Assembly: GCA_035566895.1 (NCBI GenBank)
Contig: DATMQA010000120.1
Span: 49,082 to 113,081 of the forward strand
Length of the DNA stretch: 64,000 nucleotides
Source: DATMQA01 sp035566895
GTDB lineage: Bacteria; Verrucomicrobiota; Verrucomicrobiia; Limisphaerales; UBA8199
Reading direction: 5' to 3'
Shown here: piece by piece, positions 8,808 to 16,815 of the stretch
How positions within the stretch are numbered: the stretch's first letter is position 1
Layout: the number at the start of each line of letters is the position of its first letter
Notes under the pieces: model-generated
Database searches by the model: none
What the model saw: only the letters and a program-made list of their open reading frames with translations
What the model was told of the DNA's origin: nothing
Made by a program: the position numbers and the translations under genes

Positions 8808-9827
8808 CTACTCCCGACCCACCGCCTGCAGCAGCGGGCGCAGTTCCTGCATCAGTTGGGCGAAAACTTCCAAGGAGACTTGCTGGGCGCCGTCGCTCCA
8901 GGCCTGGGCCGGATTCGGGTGCACCTCGATCAGGAGGGCGTCGGCGCCCATGGCCACGGCCCCCTTGCAGAGGGCTTTGACAAGGTCGGCGCGGCCAGCG
9001 CCCTGGCTGGGGTCGATGACAATGGGGCAGTGCGACTCGTTCTTGATGATGGGAATGGCGGCCAAATCGAGAGTGTTGCGGGTGTAGGTTTCGAAGGTGC
9101 GGATGCCGCGCTCGCAGAACATGAGGTTGGCATTGTGGTTGGCGAGGACGTATTCGCCCGCCAGCAGCCATTCTTCGATCTTCATCGAGAGCCCGCGTTT
9201 GAGGAGAATGGGTTTGCCGGTTTTGGCGGCGGCGATGAGGAGTTGGAAGTTCTGCGCGTTGCGCGCCCCGATTTGGATGATGTCGGTGTACTCGGCGACG
9301 AGGTCGGCGTGATTCTCGGAGAGCAACTCGGTGATGACCGCCAGGCCGGTTTCTTTGCGCGCCTTGGCCAGAAGCTTGAGCCCCTTTTCGCCCAGACCCT
9401 GGAATTCATAAGGTGAGGTGCGGGGCTTGAAGGCGCCGCCGCGCAGGATGGTGGCGCCGGCGGCCTTCACGGCTTCGGCGGTTTTGAGCAACTGTTCGCT
9501 GCCCTCGACGGAGCACGGCCCGGCCATGACGTGGAATTTCCGGCCGCCGATGAGGTGTTCGCGGACCGCGACATGGGAGTTTTCCGGGTGGCCTTCGCGG
9601 CTGACGAATTTGTAACGCTTCTGCACCGGCATGACGCTCTCGACGATGTCGGGGAAGACCAGGGCCAACGTCTCGAGCGACTGGTGGGTCAGTTCGTCGC
9701 CGATAGCGCCGATGACGATGCGGGCGACACCGCGCATGACGTGAGGTTTGTAGCCTCGTTTTCGGATTTCATTCAGAACGATGGTTTCCTGTTTTTTGAC
9801 GATGCCGGGTTTAAGGACAATGATCAT
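8808..9827 (-). CDS. aroF: 3-deoxy-7-phosphoheptulonate (DAHP) synthase, type I-beta with N-terminal regulatory domain
   Basis: Condenses phosphoenolpyruvate and erythrose 4-phosphate, the entry step of the shikimate pathway to Phe, Tyr and Trp. 339 residues. Residues 1-75 form the ferredoxin-like regulatory domain known from the Thermotoga-type enzyme (MIIVLKPGIVKKQ...), which binds aromatic amino acids in characterised relatives; the barrel follows with MAGPCSVEG, RGGAFKPRTSPYEFQG, IIQIGARNAQNF, LLKRGLSMK and IDPSQGAGR. The ATG at 9827 matches the family N-terminus. A leader peptide rich in aromatic codons and an intrinsic terminator precede it (see 9937-9987 and 9860-9887), so transcription appears to be attenuated by charged aromatic tRNA supply in addition to allosteric control. 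The symbol follows common annotation usage for this type. Confidence 0.95.
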   Translation of the reverse strand: MIIVLKPGIVKKQETIVLNEIRKRGYKPHVMRGVARIVIGAIGDELTHQSLETLALVFPDIVESVMPVQKRYKFVSREGHPENSHVAVREHLIGGRKFHVMAGPCSVEGSEQLLKTAEAVKAAGATILRGGAFKPRTSPYEFQGLGEKGLKLLAKARKETGLAVITELLSENHADLVAEYTDIIQIGARNAQNFQLLIAAAKTGKPILLKRGLSMKIEEWLLAGEYVLANHNANLMFCERGIRTFETYTRNTLDLAAIPIIKNESHCPIVIDPSQGAGRADLVKALCKGAVAMGADALLIEVHPNPAQAWSDGAQQVSLEVFAQLMQELRPLLQAVGRE

Positions 9828-9859
9828 ATTTGGTGTTTTGGTTGGCCGGAGGTCTCCAC

Positions 9860-9887
9860 AAAAAAACCGCAGGTGGGGGACCTGCGG
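9860..9887 (-). terminator. Attenuator terminator in the DAHP synthase leader
   Basis: On the minus strand CCGCAGGT and ACCTGCGG form a perfect 8-bp stem with a CCCCC loop, followed by seven T residues, 32 nt before the start codon. The 5' arm can pair instead with CTTGCGGC at 9918-9925 (partner GCCGCAGG at 9881-9888, one G-U), which would act as an antiterminator. A further hairpin, CTGGTA with TACCAG at 9941-9958, lies within the leader-peptide codons. The arrangement matches ribosome-mediated attenuation. Confidence 0.85.
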
Positions 9888-9936
9888 CGGAGTTGGTGAT
9901 GCGGGGTGTTTATGGTTGCCGCAAGCGCCAATCCGC

Positions 9937-9987
9937 CTAGCTGGTAAAGTAATACCAGTAAGCGCTGGCAAAATTCTGACGGCTCAT
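9937..9987 (-). CDS. Aromatic amino acid leader peptide (16 residues)
   Basis: Short frame ATG...TAG encoding MSRQNFASAYWYYFTS. Six of 16 residues are aromatic and five are in a run (Tyr-Trp-Tyr-Tyr-Phe), covering all three end products of the pathway whose first enzyme is encoded next. The frame ends 50 nt before the terminator stem, leaving room for the antiterminator arm at 9918-9925. A ribosome stalled on the aromatic run would leave that arm free, whereas one reaching the stop codon would cover or approach it. There is no clear Shine-Dalgarno sequence, and the likely promoter puts the transcript start only a few bases upstream, so the peptide may be translated from a nearly leaderless message. 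Function is inferred from position and composition. Confidence 0.85.
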   Translation of the reverse strand: MSRQNFASAYWYYFTS

Positions 9988-9999
9988 AATCACAAGCAC

Positions 10000-10027
10000 A
10001 GGCTATCAAAACCCGGCGGGAGGTCAA
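10000..10027 (-). promoter_or_regulatory. Possible sigma-70-type promoter of the DAHP synthase leader
   Basis: TTGACC at 10022-10027 and TAGCCT at 10000-10005 on the minus strand are separated by 16 nt. The -10 match is modest. It would start transcription about 5-7 nt before the leader-peptide ATG. Confidence 0.4.
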
Positions 10028-10169
10028 GCCCTGGTTTGCGGGTGCTTAACGCAGCAGGATCCCAAACTCGCAATCGAAACGGCTGCGCGGAGCCGGTTAC
10101 TCGATTAGAATGTCAAGCAACAGAGCCCGCGGGGGCGAAAGTTTGCGGCGGCTGGGCGGGGTCTTGACG

Positions 10170-10934
10170 TTAGTCGGGTTTGGGCAGGTAATTGCGATAA
10201 GGGATATTGGGGTCGCGGGGACTTTCTCCAATGGTGGAGCTATAAGTTTCCCTCACAATTTCAATGTCCTTTTCTTCTTCACGCTTGACGCGTTCGGGAT
10301 AATGGCTCTGGCCGAGTTCCTTGGCGGAATCGTCGCGGTATTTTTGGAGGGCCTGGATTTGGCCGGAGAGACGGCAAAGGGAAGCCAGCGTACGGCAATA
10401 CTTTTCGGGCTGGGTGGTGAGCTGCTGGGCGGCTTCGGGCCGGAGAAGGAATTGGACGAGGTGGGTGGCGGCGAGCTGGAGGCCGACCTCCGGGACCTGG
10501 CTGGCGTCGTGCTGGCGAAGGTAATCGGTGAGGTTGTCCTGGAGCAAGCGGAACTGGAGGGCGTGTTCCTGCTCGAGACACCATTCTTTGAAGCCACCGC
10601 GCGTTTTCCAGTTGGAGACGTTGCGCGGGGTGACAGTGAAACCGATGTCAGAGAGGGCCGAGGCGATTTGATTATCGGGGATGTGGTTGAAGAGCATGCG
10701 ATTGACCATGTCACGCGCGGATTTGGGAAGGCGGGCGATTTTACCGTTGCGGGTGAGTTTCCTTAGTACCGGCGGGAGGCTCGGGGCTGGTTGCGCGACG
10801 GCGGAGCCGTTGGAGCCGGGCGGCGGGGCGACCGGGTGCGGGAGGATTTCAATCTGCGGATTGGAGGGTTGTTCAGGGTGCGGAGGTTCTGAGCGAGGAG
10901 AGCAGGAGGCGGATGCAGAGTTTGGAGTGTCCAT
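10170..10934 (-). CDS. Hypothetical DNA-binding protein (DUF3486/Mu gp27-like helix-turn-helix)
   Basis: 254 residues. The first 55 are Pro/Ser-rich and probably disordered. Residues about 62-120 (KIARLPKSARDMVNRML ... IASALSDIGFTVTPRNVSNWKTRGGF) look like a helix-turn-helix unit resembling the small phage-Mu gp27/DUF3486 family, with the recognition helix expected at PRNVSNWKTR. The remaining part is helical with an acidic-basic coil (ERVKREEEKDIEIVRE). No phage genes are nearby, so this is more likely a member of a lineage-expanded family than a terminase component. The start codon is 70 bp from an array of GGTTACC repeats (11005-11043), which could be its own operator; that link is inference. 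Confidence 0.6.
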   Translation of the reverse strand: MDTPNSASASCSPRSEPPHPEQPSNPQIEILPHPVAPPPGSNGSAVAQPAPSLPPVLRKLTRNGKIARLPKSARDMVNRMLFNHIPDNQIASALSDIGFTVTPRNVSNWKTRGGFKEWCLEQEHALQFRLLQDNLTDYLRQHDASQVPEVGLQLAATHLVQFLLRPEAAQQLTTQPEKYCRTLASLCRLSGQIQALQKYRDDSAKELGQSHYPERVKREEEKDIEIVRETYSSTIGESPRDPNIPYRNYLPKPD

Positions 10935-11591
10935 ATGATTATCGAGTTTTCAGGTTATTCAGTTTTCAGTCTGGAAATGTCGGATGGGTGGCGAAAAAGT
11001 TTTTGGTTACCAGCGGTTACCAGGGGTTACCAGCGGTTACCAAAACGGGGGGTATGGTTACCGGAGGGATGGGTCCCGGGTGACGAAGAGAGTGATGGGA
11101 AGCGGGAGTTGGAACCCTTCGAGATTCTCGGCTTGGCATAAAACAACTTGCCTTATTAGTCTTGAGCCGACGGGTTTTTGTGACGGGAAGGAGCAGCTGA
11201 ATTCCTTCAGTCGCGTCCAGCCCCCGAGCCCGCCGGGACGGTTGAAGGATTGAAGCTTGGGCCGTGCCATGGTTTTCGAGGGCAAGGGAGCGCGGATAGA
11301 GGAAGCGTGATGCGTGGAGATGATGGGCGAAACAAGCAGTTTTGAGTGAATCCTGACAAGGGTGGGGCATGGGAACTGCTGGTTTGGGGGTTGGGGGAGT
11401 GTCCTCAAATTGGTGGAAGTGTAGGAGAAGTGGACACAAACAGACGCAAGGATGTCGTCTGCACTGGCAGGCTGGAAGCCCGCCTCTACGTCTCGATTTT
11501 GGTTTTTCAATTCCTGCAGCGCTCGGGTAAACTCCGGGCCGGTTGCGATGTCCGAGCCCGAAAGCCAGGCGTGCGCATACGCTGCCGAGCT
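10935..11591. other. Gene-free spacer with repeats and a stem-loop
   Basis: No convincing gene in 657 bp. It holds the 10-bp repeat array (11005-11043), a further GGTTACC copy near 11056, and a stem-loop at 11204-11248 (CCTTCA with TGAAGG outside, GTCC with GGAC inside). Frames open on both strands here are arginine- and proline-rich and have no family features. Confidence 0.6.
11005..11043. repeat. 10-bp tandem array, unit GGTTACCAGC
   Basis: Four consecutive 10-bp units (GGTTACCAGC, GGTTACCAGG, GGTTACCAGC, GGTTACCAA) lie upstream of the helix-turn-helix gene, with a fifth GGTTACC about 12 bp further on. The period equals one helical turn, so a bound protein would contact one face of the DNA. 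Confidence 0.9.
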
Positions 11592-12689
11592 ATGGATTTT
11601 ATCGATCTAAAGGCCCAATACCGGCGGTATCAGAACGAGATTGACCAGCGGATGCGGCAAGTGCTGGAGCACGGGCATTTCATCATGGGGCCGGAGATCA
11701 TTGAATTGGAGAAGACATTGGCGGCGTACGTTGGGATGGCGCACTGCATCACGGTGGCCAGCGGCACGGCGAGTCTCGAGATTGCGTTGCGGGCGCTGGG
11801 CGTCGGGCCCGGGGACGACGTGATTACCGTACCGTTCACGTGGATCAGCACGGCGGAAGTGATTTCTTTAGTGGGCGCCAAGCCGGTATTTGTTGATATC
11901 GAGCCGGCGACGTATAACCTGGATTTGGCCAAACTGGAGGCGGCGTTTTCAGCACGGACCAAGGCCGTCATTCCGGTCAGTCTTTTTGGGCAAATGCCGG
12001 ATTACGAGCAAATCAAGACGATGGCGGGGAGGCGCGGAGTTCCGGTGATCGAGGATGGAGCGCAAAGCTTTGGAGCGCAGCAGAAGGGCAGACGAAGTTG
12101 CGGTGTGACGGCGGTGGCCAGCACGAGCTTTTTCCCGGCTAAGCCACTCGGGTGCTATGGGGATGGCGGGGCGCTGTTCACCAGCGATGACGCGCTGGCG
12201 GAACGGATGCGGGCGATTCGAACGCACGGCGGACTCAAGCGTCATCATCATCCGTGGGTAGGAACCAACGGGCGTTTTGACACGCTGCAGGCGGCGGTTC
12301 TGCTGGCGAAGTGGCCGCATTTCGATTGGGAAGTGAAGCAGCGCGGCAGGCTGGGGGCCCGCTACTCGGAAAAACTACAAGACCTGTGTGGAGTTCCCGA
12401 AGTCATGCCGGGGAATACACACGTTTATGCGCAGTACACCATTCGCGTGGGGCAACGAGAACAAGTGGGCGAGAAGCTGAAGGCGAAGGGCATCCCCACA
12501 GCAGTTTATTATCCGAAGTGCCTCCACGAACAGCCGGTTTTCGCCGGGCTGGGTTATCGAGCGGGGGATTTTCCGGAGTCGGAGAAGGCCGCGCGCGAAG
12601 TGCTGAGCCTGCCGATGCACCCGTTTTTGAGCGAGGCGGAGCAGGACGGTGTAGTGGCAGCTTTGAAATCGGCCCTCGAGCAGAAGTGA
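11592..12689 (+). CDS. wbpE: DegT/DnrJ/EryC1 aminotransferase, WbpE-like
   Basis: PLP-dependent sugar aminotransferase, closest in pattern to WbpE/WlbC, which converts the 3-keto group of UDP-2-acetamido-2-deoxy-3-oxo-glucuronate to a 3-amine. 365 residues, starting MDFIDLKAQYRRY as in that subfamily; the upstream open frame is discarded. The PLP lysine is in FFPAKPLGCYGDGG and the ring-stacking/aspartate motif is VIEDGAQSFGA. The next gene, 2 bp downstream, encodes a fusion of the steps immediately before and after this reaction, which strengthens the assignment. The missing first enzyme (UDP-GlcNAc 6-dehydrogenase) is not in the window. Confidence 0.88.
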   Translation: MDFIDLKAQYRRYQNEIDQRMRQVLEHGHFIMGPEIIELEKTLAAYVGMAHCITVASGTASLEIALRALGVGPGDDVITVPFTWISTAEVISLVGAKPVFVDIEPATYNLDLAKLEAAFSARTKAVIPVSLFGQMPDYEQIKTMAGRRGVPVIEDGAQSFGAQQKGRRSCGVTAVASTSFFPAKPLGCYGDGGALFTSDDALAERMRAIRTHGGLKRHHHPWVGTNGRFDTLQAAVLLAKWPHFDWEVKQRGRLGARYSEKLQDLCGVPEVMPGNTHVYAQYTIRVGQREQVGEKLKAKGIPTAVYYPKCLHEQPVFAGLGYRAGDFPESEKAAREVLSLPMHPFLSEAEQDGVVAALKSALEQK

Positions 12690-12691
12690 CC

Positions 12692-14620
12692 ATGAAAACA
12701 ACTGAGACACTTTCACAGCCGCGCGACCTGGCGCTGATCGGGGCAGGTTATTGGGGCAAGAACCTGGCTCGCAATTTCAACGCGCTGGGAGCGTTGCACA
12801 CGATTTGTGATTCCAGCGCGGCTGCGCTGGCCAGCGGCGGCGCCGATTACGCGGCGGTGGCACGGGAACCGGATTTGGCGCGTGTGCTCGGGAACAAGAT
12901 GATCCGGAAAGCAGTCGTTGCGACTCCGGCGGTGCTGCATTACCAGTTTGCGAAGGCATGCCTGGAGGCCGGAAAAGATGTCTATGTGGAAAAGCCTTTA
13001 TGCGTTGATTTAGCCCAGGCCGAGGACCTGGTACGGCTGGCCGAAACCAAGGGACACATCCTGATGGTGGGCCATTTGCTGCAATATCACCCATGCATCG
13101 AGCGGCTGCGTTCGCTGGTGAGCGCGGGAGAACTAGGCAAGCTCTGTTACATTGCTTCCAATCGGCTGAATCTGGGCAAAATCCGCCGCGAGGAGAACGC
13201 GCTGTGGAGTTTTGCCCCGCATGACATCTCGGTGATACTGGCGCTGGTGAACCACCAGTTGCCGGAGCAGGTACGATGTTCCGGGGGCTCATTCCTGCAC
13301 TCAGGAGTGGCCGATACGACGATGACGACGCTGCGGTTTGGCGGCGGGGTTCGCGGCCATATCTATGTTTCCTGGCTTAATCCGTTTAAGGAGCAAAAGC
13401 TGACGGTGGTCGGTTCGGCCGGGATGGCGGTATTTGACGACACCAAGCCCTGGGCGGAGAAGCTGGTGGTGTATCGGGATTTCCTGCGGTGGAAGGAGGG
13501 CCAGACACCGACGCCTACGAAGATTGCCGGCGAGTGGGTGGTGGTGCCAGAGAACGAACCCTTGCGGGAGGAATGCCGGCATTTTCTGGAGCGTTGCCAG
13601 GACCGGCGCCCGCCGCGCACCGACGGGCGCGAAGGTCTGCGGGTGCTGCAGGTCTTGCAGGCAGCGCAGGACAGCCTGGAGAAGGACGGCGAGGCTGTCG
13701 CACCCGCGCCGCAATCCACCGACCACGGACATACGCCTCTGTCGGCTCCACTACCCGCGGCAGCAGCACCCGATTATTTTGTCCATTCTACCGCTACAGT
13801 CGATGAGGGCGCCAGCATCGGGGCCGGGACAAAGATCTGGCACTTCAGCCATGTGCAGAAAGGTGCCCAGATTGGGGCACAGTGCAGTTTGGGACAAAAC
13901 GTGAATGTGGACAGGGCCCAGATCGGCAACAATGTCAAAATCCAGAACAACGTCTCGCTCTACACCGGCGTGGTGATCGAGGATGACGTCTTTTTAGGAC
14001 CATCCTGCGTGCTGACAAACGTGACCAATCCACGTTCGCAGGTAACGCGGCGCGGTCTTTACGAGCAAACGGTCATCCGGCGCGGCGCGACGATCGGAGC
14101 CAATGCCACCATCCTGTGCGGGGTCACCGTGGGACGCTACGCCTTCGTGGCCGCCGGGGCGGTGGTGACCAAGGACGTGCTGGATTATGCGCTGGTGCGA
14201 GGCAACCCGGCGCGGCAGGCCGGCTGGATGAGCCGGCACGGGCAGGTGCTCACAGCAGGCGCCGATGGTCGCTTCCGGTGCCCGGAATCAGGGCTGCGGT
14301 ATGAACTCAACGGCGAGCAAGGGTTGCATTGCCTCGATTTACCCGAGGAATCGCCGTTGCCGGCGGAGCTGGCGCTCGGCAGGACAGCTTACGCGCGGTT
14401 CAAGAGCGGGCGCGCTCCAGCGGCCGAAAAAAGCGGCGGCGAAGGCCGCCTGCAGGGAACCACGGTGGCGAGCGCAAAGCGCTTGGAGACGGGCTCGGCG
14501 TCACCTGCGAGCAGAGGCAGTAATGGGCCGGCCTCGAGGCTGAAGAAAGAAAAGAGCGCGGCCCGGGCCGTACGCACCCCAAAGGTTTCGCGCGGTTCGA
14601 AGGCAGCCCCGGAAGCGTGA
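12692..14620 (+). CDS. Fused WbpB-type dehydrogenase and WbpD-type N-acetyltransferase
   Basis: 642 residues. Residues 1-330 are a Gfo/Idh/MocA oxidoreductase: NAD-binding ALIGAGYWGKNLARNF, the EKP motif in DVYVEKPLCVDLAQAE, and FAPHDISVIL. This half should oxidise UDP-GlcNAcA at C3 (WbpB/WlbA). Residues about 365-545 are a left-handed parallel beta-helix of hexapeptide repeats (IGAGTKIWHFSHV, IGNNVKIQNNVSLYTGV, ATIGANATILCGVTVG) of the WbpD/WlbB type, acetylating the 3-amine. A short segment recalling the family's cysteine-containing tail (RFRCPESGLRYEL) follows, then about 75 residues of Lys/Arg/Ala-rich low complexity. In characterised pathways these are separate proteins acting on either side of the WbpE aminotransferase. 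Joining them suggests substrate channelling, which is inference. Confidence 0.87.
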   Translation: MKTTETLSQPRDLALIGAGYWGKNLARNFNALGALHTICDSSAAALASGGADYAAVAREPDLARVLGNKMIRKAVVATPAVLHYQFAKACLEAGKDVYVEKPLCVDLAQAEDLVRLAETKGHILMVGHLLQYHPCIERLRSLVSAGELGKLCYIASNRLNLGKIRREENALWSFAPHDISVILALVNHQLPEQVRCSGGSFLHSGVADTTMTTLRFGGGVRGHIYVSWLNPFKEQKLTVVGSAGMAVFDDTKPWAEKLVVYRDFLRWKEGQTPTPTKIAGEWVVVPENEPLREECRHFLERCQDRRPPRTDGREGLRVLQVLQAAQDSLEKDGEAVAPAPQSTDHGHTPLSAPLPAAAAPDYFVHSTATVDEGASIGAGTKIWHFSHVQKGAQIGAQCSLGQNVNVDRAQIGNNVKIQNNVSLYTGVVIEDDVFLGPSCVLTNVTNPRSQVTRRGLYEQTVIRRGATIGANATILCGVTVGRYAFVAAGAVVTKDVLDYALVRGNPARQAGWMSRHGQVLTAGADGRFRCPESGLRYELNGEQGLHCLDLPEESPLPAELALGRTAYARFKSGRAPAAEKSGGEGRLQGTTVASAKRLETGSASPASRGSNGPASRLKKEKSAARAVRTPKVSRGSKAAPEA

Positions 14621-14650
14621 AGGAGCGTTGGTTAACTTTTTGTTTTTAGG

Positions 14651-15583
14651 ATGAAACGACTGATCCGACTGGATTTTTGCGATTTCTGGCCATTTTTCGA
14701 CAAGCACGACAATTTCTTTTTCAACCTGCTGAGCGAACGGTTTGACGTCCGAATCTGCGATCAGCCGGATTTTATCATCTACTGCAACAACGGGCATGTG
14801 CACCGGCTGCACAATTGCGTGAAGATCTATTTCACGCACGAGCCGATCCGGGCGGATTTCAGGGAATGCGACTGGGCCTTCACCGCTTTCTACGAAGACA
14901 ATCCCAGGCATATGCGGCTGCCCTATTACGTGGTACTGCACGAATCACCCGAACCACTCATTCACCGGTCGGAGCGGTCCGACGCGCTGTTGAAGCAGCG
15001 GGCGAAATTCTGCTCGTTTGTGGTGAGCAACCAAAACCCGAAGCGAAACCGGAACCGGCTGGAAATGTTCGAGAAGCTGTCAGCCTATAAGCGGGTGGAT
15101 TCCGGGGGCCGGTTTATGAACAACATCGGCGGACCGCTGGTGGGGTATGACGGCAAGATCGAATGGATGCGCAATTACAAGTTCCACATCAGCTTTGAGA
15201 ATTCCTGTCTCCCGGGATACACGACCGAGAAGCTTTGCCAGGCATTGATGGCCCGGACCCTGCCGCTTTACTGGGGCAACCCGCGGGTCGCAGCGGATTT
15301 CAACCCGCGGAGCTTTCTCAATGCGAGCGACTTTCCGGACCTGGATGCGCTGGTGGAAAAAGTCGTTGAGCTGGACCGCGACGAGGCGAAGTACCTGGAA
15401 TATCTTTCTGAGCCCGCGTTTCCAAATAACCAACCTACCGAGTGGTACGACCGGCGGCGGCTACTGGAGCAATTCGAGCGCATTTTTGAAACGACAGGGC
15501 CTTCGGTCGCGGCCCAACGCCGCCGGAAGCGTTTCGTTTCATTGGGCCGCTGGATTCTGGTCAAACGTCACCGGGTTCCCTAA
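14651..15583 (+). CDS. Glycosyltransferase family 10 (alpha-1,3-fucosyltransferase-like)
   Basis: 310 residues. The core GT10 signature is intact: YKFHISFENS followed by LPGYTTEKLCQALMARTLPLYWG, which binds GDP-fucose in characterised members. The N-terminal acceptor-binding half includes IYFTHEPIR and a segment rich in aromatic residues. There is no membrane anchor; the basic C-terminus (QRRRKRFVSLGRW) may contact the inner membrane, as in Helicobacter FucTs. Sugar donor and acceptor are inferred from family only; no fucose-synthesis genes are in the window. It closes the plus-strand trio beginning at 11592 and overlaps the convergent gene by 4 bp. Confidence 0.87.
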   Translation: MKRLIRLDFCDFWPFFDKHDNFFFNLLSERFDVRICDQPDFIIYCNNGHVHRLHNCVKIYFTHEPIRADFRECDWAFTAFYEDNPRHMRLPYYVVLHESPEPLIHRSERSDALLKQRAKFCSFVVSNQNPKRNRNRLEMFEKLSAYKRVDSGGRFMNNIGGPLVGYDGKIEWMRNYKFHISFENSCLPGYTTEKLCQALMARTLPLYWGNPRVAADFNPRSFLNASDFPDLDALVEKVVELDRDEAKYLEYLSEPAFPNNQPTEWYDRRRLLEQFERIFETTGPSVAAQRRRKRFVSLGRWILVKRHRVP

Positions 15584-16815
15584 GGCAGGCGGCCGGCTGC
15601 CGGGTGGGCCACGACGTCGTCCAGGAGGGCGGCCAGATGTTTGGCCTGAGCGCGGCGGGAGTAACGGGCGATTTCATTCTCGTTGCGGCTGGTGATGGAG
15701 TCCTCACCTGCGTGCCAGGCGGCGAACCAACCGGTGAGTTGCCGGGCAATGGCCTCGGGCTGGGTGAGGGCGACCCCGGCGCCGGTGCGGCGCAACAACG
15801 CGGCAATCTCTCCCAGGTCATCCGGAATGGCCAGGATCGGCCGGCGGGCGGCCAGATAATCAAAAACCTTCCCGGTTAACACGCCTTTTTCTGTGGCGTG
15901 GGAAAGCAGGAGCAGAACGGAACTGGCCATTTGGGCGCGGAGAATGTCGCCATGGGGAACACGCGGGAGCACTTTGACAGGAAGCCGCCGGGTCGCACCG
16001 GGGAAGGCCTGTTCGAGCAGGTCTGGGTCCGACCCATAGAAGCAGACCTGGAGCTGGTCGCGCGGGATCAGCTTTCGTTCGAGGCACAATTCAATGGCTC
16101 GGAAAAGCGGCGCCGGATTGCGATGAGGCAAAACCAGGCAGCCGGCATAAAGGATGGTGAAGCGCGGTTGGCGCGGCGGCAGCGTTTCGGGGAAGAGGGT
16201 TGGATCAAAGCCGTTGTGAATGACGGTGACCGATTTGCCGATTCGGCGGCCCAGCCCCTGGGCGAGCCCTTCGGAGACCGCCACGACGCGGCTGGCTCGC
16301 GCGCACAAACGCCGTTCGTGACGCGCATAGAGGGGGCGTTTATACCACGAGCCCAGGCGCTGCACATTGAAACAGTCGCGAATATCGGCAACCCAGGGAA
16401 CGCCGCCAACATCAGCAGCCTCCGCCGCCAGCGCCAGGGGTACCATCGGATCGGAAGTGGCCCAGATGGCATCGAAATGTTTTTGTTGAAGGAGCGAGAG
16501 AATCCTGGAGCGGGCCTGTCTCCACCAGAGGATGGGCGCGCGATAGGGCCAGAAATAAGGAGCAACTTTGCGCAAATAAAAGCGTTCGTACATACCGCGA
16601 GGCTCCGGGTTCAGCACCCGGTGGATTTCCACGGCCTCCGGAATGACACCGACAAAATTCGGGTCATAATTGGGCCGGCCGGCCGGCCAATCATCACAAA
16701 CGACGGTGGGCAACCAGCCGTTCTCGGGGAGGAACTTGGCGAAACACCCGGAGCGGTAGCTCGCGATGTGATTGCGTGGAGGAAAATAAAAGGCCAGGAG
16801 TAGAACGGTTCTCAT
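15580..16815 (-). CDS. Glycosyltransferase family 4
   Basis: 411-residue GT-B glycosyltransferase. The N-terminal domain has the GxxR-type loop FPPRNHIASYR and the C-terminal domain has FTILYAGCL, a donor-binding acidic stretch near SHATEKGVLTGKVFDYLAARRPILA (EKG...KVFDY) and PHGDILRAQM. It is predicted cytoplasmic and probably adds a sugar to a lipid-linked glycan. It is the last gene of the minus-strand operon that starts at 26402, and its start overlaps the stop of the 2-epimerase gene by 4 bp. Confidence 0.85.
   Translation of the reverse strand: MRTVLLLAFYFPPRNHIASYRSGCFAKFLPENGWLPTVVCDDWPAGRPNYDPNFVGVIPEAVEIHRVLNPEPRGMYERFYLRKVAPYFWPYRAPILWWRQARSRILSLLQQKHFDAIWATSDPMVPLALAAEAADVGGVPWVADIRDCFNVQRLGSWYKRPLYARHERRLCARASRVVAVSEGLAQGLGRRIGKSVTVIHNGFDPTLFPETLPPRQPRFTILYAGCLVLPHRNPAPLFRAIELCLERKLIPRDQLQVCFYGSDPDLLEQAFPGATRRLPVKVLPRVPHGDILRAQMASSVLLLLSHATEKGVLTGKVFDYLAARRPILAIPDDLGEIAALLRRTGAGVALTQPEAIARQLTGWFAAWHAGEDSITSRNENEIARYSRRAQAKHLAALLDDVVAHPAAGRLP

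Noticed and set aside
11005..11043. CRISPR array
   Set aside because: Repeat unit is 10 bp without spacers and no cas genes are present.
12311..12691. N-terminal extension of the WbpB/WbpD fusion back to 12311
   Set aside because: It overlaps the WbpE-like gene in another frame and lacks family similarity; ATG 12692 is the natural start.
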